From Amycolatopsis coloradensis (GTDB lineage: Bacteria > Actinomycetota > Actinomycetes > Mycobacteriales > Pseudonocardiaceae): DNA of 32,409 nt. Both the position numbers and the translations under genes were made by a program. This document shows, piece by piece, positions 30,421-32,409 of this stretch (within the stretch, counting starts at the first letter, position 1; each line of letters begins with the position of its first letter). The notes under the pieces were generated by a model. That model was not told the origin of the DNA and made no database searches. It saw nothing but the letters and a program-made list of their open reading frames with translations. Location of the stretch: positions 7,858,030 to 7,890,438 of the forward strand of contig NZ_CP150484.1 of NCBI RefSeq assembly GCF_037997115.1, written 5' to 3'.

Positions 30421-31110
30421 GTGACGACACAACCGGGACGCGGGCTGGTACTGGTCGTCGAGGACGACCCCGCGATCGCCGAACTCGCTTCGCTGTACCT
30501 GCGGCGGGACGGGTTCGGCGTGCACGTGGAGGCGGACGGCGGCGCGGCACTGGCCACGATCCGGCGGCTGCGCCCGGTCGCGATCGTGCTCGACATCGGA
30601 CTGTCCGGAATGGACGGTATCGAGATCTGCCGGACGCTGCGCGCGGACGGCGACTGGACGCCGGTGCTGTTCGTGACCGCGCGCGACGACGAGCTGGACC
30701 GCTTGCTGGGCCTGGAGATCGGCGCCGACGACTACCTGACGAAACCGTTCAGCCCGCGTGAGCTCTCGGCAAGGGTCCGGACCGTCCTGCGCCGCGCCGC
30801 CGGAGCGCCTTCGCCCGCCGAGACCTACACGGCGGGCGGCGTGCGCGTCGACGTCACCCAGCGTCGTGCCTGGGCCGCCGATACCGAGATCACGCTGACG
30901 TCGACCGAGTTCGATCTGCTCACCCATCTGGTGCGACGGCCCGGTCAGGTGTTCAGCCGCGAGCAGTTGCTCAGTTCGGTCTGGGGCTACGCGGCGTCGG
31001 CGGGCACGCGGACCGTCGACGTCCACATCGCCCAGCTGCGCGGGAAACTGGGCGAGCACAGTCCGATCAGGACGGTCCGCGGGATCGGTTACGCGGCGGA
31101 CACCGGATGA
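30421..31110 (+). CDS. OmpR/PhoB-family response regulator
   Basis: A 229-residue two-component response regulator. The receiver domain has the acidic pocket EDD (14-16), phospho-acceptor Asp58 (IVLDIGLSGMDG), Thr86 and Lys108 (LTKPFSP). The C-terminal winged helix has TSTEFDLLTHLVRRPGQVFS, LLSSVWGY and RTVDVHIAQLRGKL. The GTG start has AGGA 8 bases upstream. The stop overlaps the kinase ATG (ATGA). It is co-oriented with the two small secreted genes; its DNA targets are unknown. Confidence 0.95.
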   Translation: MTTQPGRGLVLVVEDDPAIAELASLYLRRDGFGVHVEADGGAALATIRRLRPVAIVLDIGLSGMDGIEICRTLRADGDWTPVLFVTARDDELDRLLGLEIGADDYLTKPFSPRELSARVRTVLRRAAGAPSPAETYTAGGVRVDVTQRRAWAADTEITLTSTEFDLLTHLVRRPGQVFSREQLLSSVWGYAASAGTRTVDVHIAQLRGKLGEHSPIRTVRGIGYAADTG

Positions 31111-32409
31111 ACCGGACTTCGCTCGCGCTGCGGATCACCGTCGTGTGCCTCGCGGTCGCCGCGGTCGCGGTGGTGGTCGCCGGACTGGTCGCGGCCCGGC
31201 TCATCCGCACCACGGGCAGCGACGTGCTCCGGCAGTCGCTTTCGGCACAGGCCGACGTGGTCGCGAGCCAGCTCGACGAGACCGGGATCGGCAACCGGCT
31301 CCGCGTCGGGAAGGCCGCGGAAGTCGTTCGGGGACAAGGGATCGAAGTCGTCGTCCGCCGTCCGAACGGGACGATCGACGGCGACGGGACGGTCGCGGCC
31401 ATCGCCGCCACCAAAACGGGGTTCACCCGCTCGGGCACAGTGGTCGTCGAAGGCAGGCAGTACCTCGTCGAAGTCCGCACGGTCGGCGCGAGAGGTGCCG
31501 CGTTCGCCCTGGTCCAGTCGACGGAGATCGGCGAAGCGCGCGGCAGGACGTTGGTGCGCAACACCGTGCTCGCACTCGGCGCCGGGCTGGCGGTCGCCGC
31601 GATCGCCGGGCTGCTGCTGAGCCGGATGCTGTCGCGGCCGCTGCGCCGGGCCGCGTCGGTGGCGAACGGGATGCGGGCCGGGCGCCGTGACCTGCGTGTT
31701 CCGGTGGAAGGGCCGTCCGAGGTCGCGGACGTGGCGAAATCGGTCAACGAACTGGCCGACGCCCTGCAGTACAGCGAGGCTCGGCAGCGCGAGTTCCTGC
31801 TTTCGGTGTCGCACGAACTGCGGACACCGCTGACCGCCGTCACCGGGTTCGCGGAGGCGATCGGTGACGGCGTGGCCGAAGGCGAGGACGCGCGGCGCGC
31901 CGGCAGGACCATCCATCGCGAGGCGGAACGGCTGGAACGACTGGTCAGCGACCTGCTGGAACTGGCACGGCTCGGCGCGGACGAGTTCCGCCTCGACCCG
32001 GCGCGCCTCGATCTCGCGGCGCTGCTCGACGAATGCGCGGACGTCTGGCGGCTGCGGTGCGCGCGGCAGGACGTCACGCTGCTGGTCGAGCGGCCGCCCG
32101 GCGAGGTCCCGGTCGTCGCCGATCCGCGGCGGCTCCGCCAGGTCGTCGACGGGCTGGCCGAGAACGCCCTGCGCGTGACCCCGGCGGGCGCGCCGATCAT
32201 GTTCTCCCTGGTGGCGGCCGACGGGCAGGCCCGGCTGGCGGTGCGGGACGGCGGGCCCGGTCTGGCGCCGGAGGACTACCCGGTCGCGTTCGAGCGCGGA
32301 GTGCTGAACCAGCGCTACCGCGACCGCCGCCCGGTCGGTTCGGGTATCGGGCTCGCGCTGGCGCACGGGCTGGTCACCCGCATGGGCGGGACGCTGACGG
32401 CGGGCCCGG
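31107..32409 (+). CDS. Sensor histidine kinase, incomplete at the right edge
   Basis: Partner kinase of the upstream regulator; at least 434 residues, with no stop before the window ends. TM1 is near residues 9-31, an extracytoplasmic sensor of about 115 residues follows, and TM2 is near 150-172 (VLALGAGLAVAAIAGLLL). Then come a HAMP-type segment, the dimerisation domain with His236 (SHELRTPLTA), and the ATPase domain with the N box (ENALRVTPAG), G1 (DGGPGLAP) and G2 (GSGIGLALAHGL). Only the last residues after RMGGTLTAGP are missing. It begins inside the regulator stop (ATGA), a standard coupled pair. Signal is unknown. Confidence 0.93.
   Translation, partial: MNRTSLALRITVVCLAVAAVAVVVAGLVAARLIRTTGSDVLRQSLSAQADVVASQLDETGIGNRLRVGKAAEVVRGQGIEVVVRRPNGTIDGDGTVAAIAATKTGFTRSGTVVVEGRQYLVEVRTVGARGAAFALVQSTEIGEARGRTLVRNTVLALGAGLAVAAIAGLLLSRMLSRPLRRAASVANGMRAGRRDLRVPVEGPSEVADVAKSVNELADALQYSEARQREFLLSVSHELRTPLTAVTGFAEAIGDGVAEGEDARRAGRTIHREAERLERLVSDLLELARLGADEFRLDPARLDLAALLDECADVWRLRCARQDVTLLVERPPGEVPVVADPRRLRQVVDGLAENALRVTPAGAPIMFSLVAADGQARLAVRDGGPGLAPEDYPVAFERGVLNQRYRDRRPVGSGIGLALAHGLVTRMGGTLTAGP

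Noticed and set aside
29806..31059. Upstream extension of the S15-like hydrolase frame to a 1015-residue protein
   Set aside because: The extension lies antisense to the response regulator and small secreted genes, and the real protein begins with a clean signal peptide at 29805.
1..32409. tRNA, rRNA or insertion sequence
   Set aside because: I saw no cloverleaf-type block, rRNA signature or transposase-like protein on either strand; a covariance-model scan would be the decisive test.

Overview
The window is high-GC, densely packed actinobacterial DNA with many GTG starts, 4-nt stop/start overlaps and Tat-type lipoproteins. Gene order and protein character fit a Pseudonocardiaceae member such as Amycolatopsis. 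The family-level call is inference from gene content; no 16S or species marker is present.

The backbone (about 60-21031, mostly minus strand) is the translation / RNA-metabolism block of actinomycetes. In transcription order it reads rimP-nusA-ylxR-infB-ylxP(DUF503)-rbfA, then nrnA-type DHH phosphoesterase, MATE exporter, MFS transporter, truB, ribF, rpsO and pnp. A DUF4439 Tat lipoprotein diverges from rimP. Accessory genes sit inside this block: a Tat lipoprotein esterase, a TRM11-like methyltransferase, a divergent second SecY, and a decayed patch at about 8956-9823. The patch holds an N-terminally truncated VanX-type dipeptidase abutting a fragment of a secreted FG-GAP protein that carries an in-frame amber codon. 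An XRE-like DNA-binding protein coupled to a 2H phosphoesterase lies between ribF and rpsO.

The right third (21119-32409) is accessory. It has a one-TM protein, a class-V aminotransferase and a PEP-mutase/isocitrate-lyase-family protein in a row. Next is a two-gene bacterial-PH-domain membrane operon divergent from a TetR regulator. Their shared control region holds two identical 12-bp palindromes and two fully interleaved sigma-70-like promoters. Then come an HxlR regulator with a candidate operator, a second TetR, a truncated SRPBCC gene, a secreted S15/CocE-like hydrolase, and a divergent cluster of a small secreted protein, a small lipoprotein, an OmpR-type response regulator and a histidine kinase that runs off the right edge.

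Two families of intergenic repeats recur between genes. One has 18-bp perfect arms (6031-6103 and 21035-21107). The other is a short hairpin with the conserved core GTCCTCTGAA (about 7597, 13164 and 27999). Both mark gene 3' ends. No tRNA, rRNA, CRISPR array, riboswitch or intact mobile element was seen.
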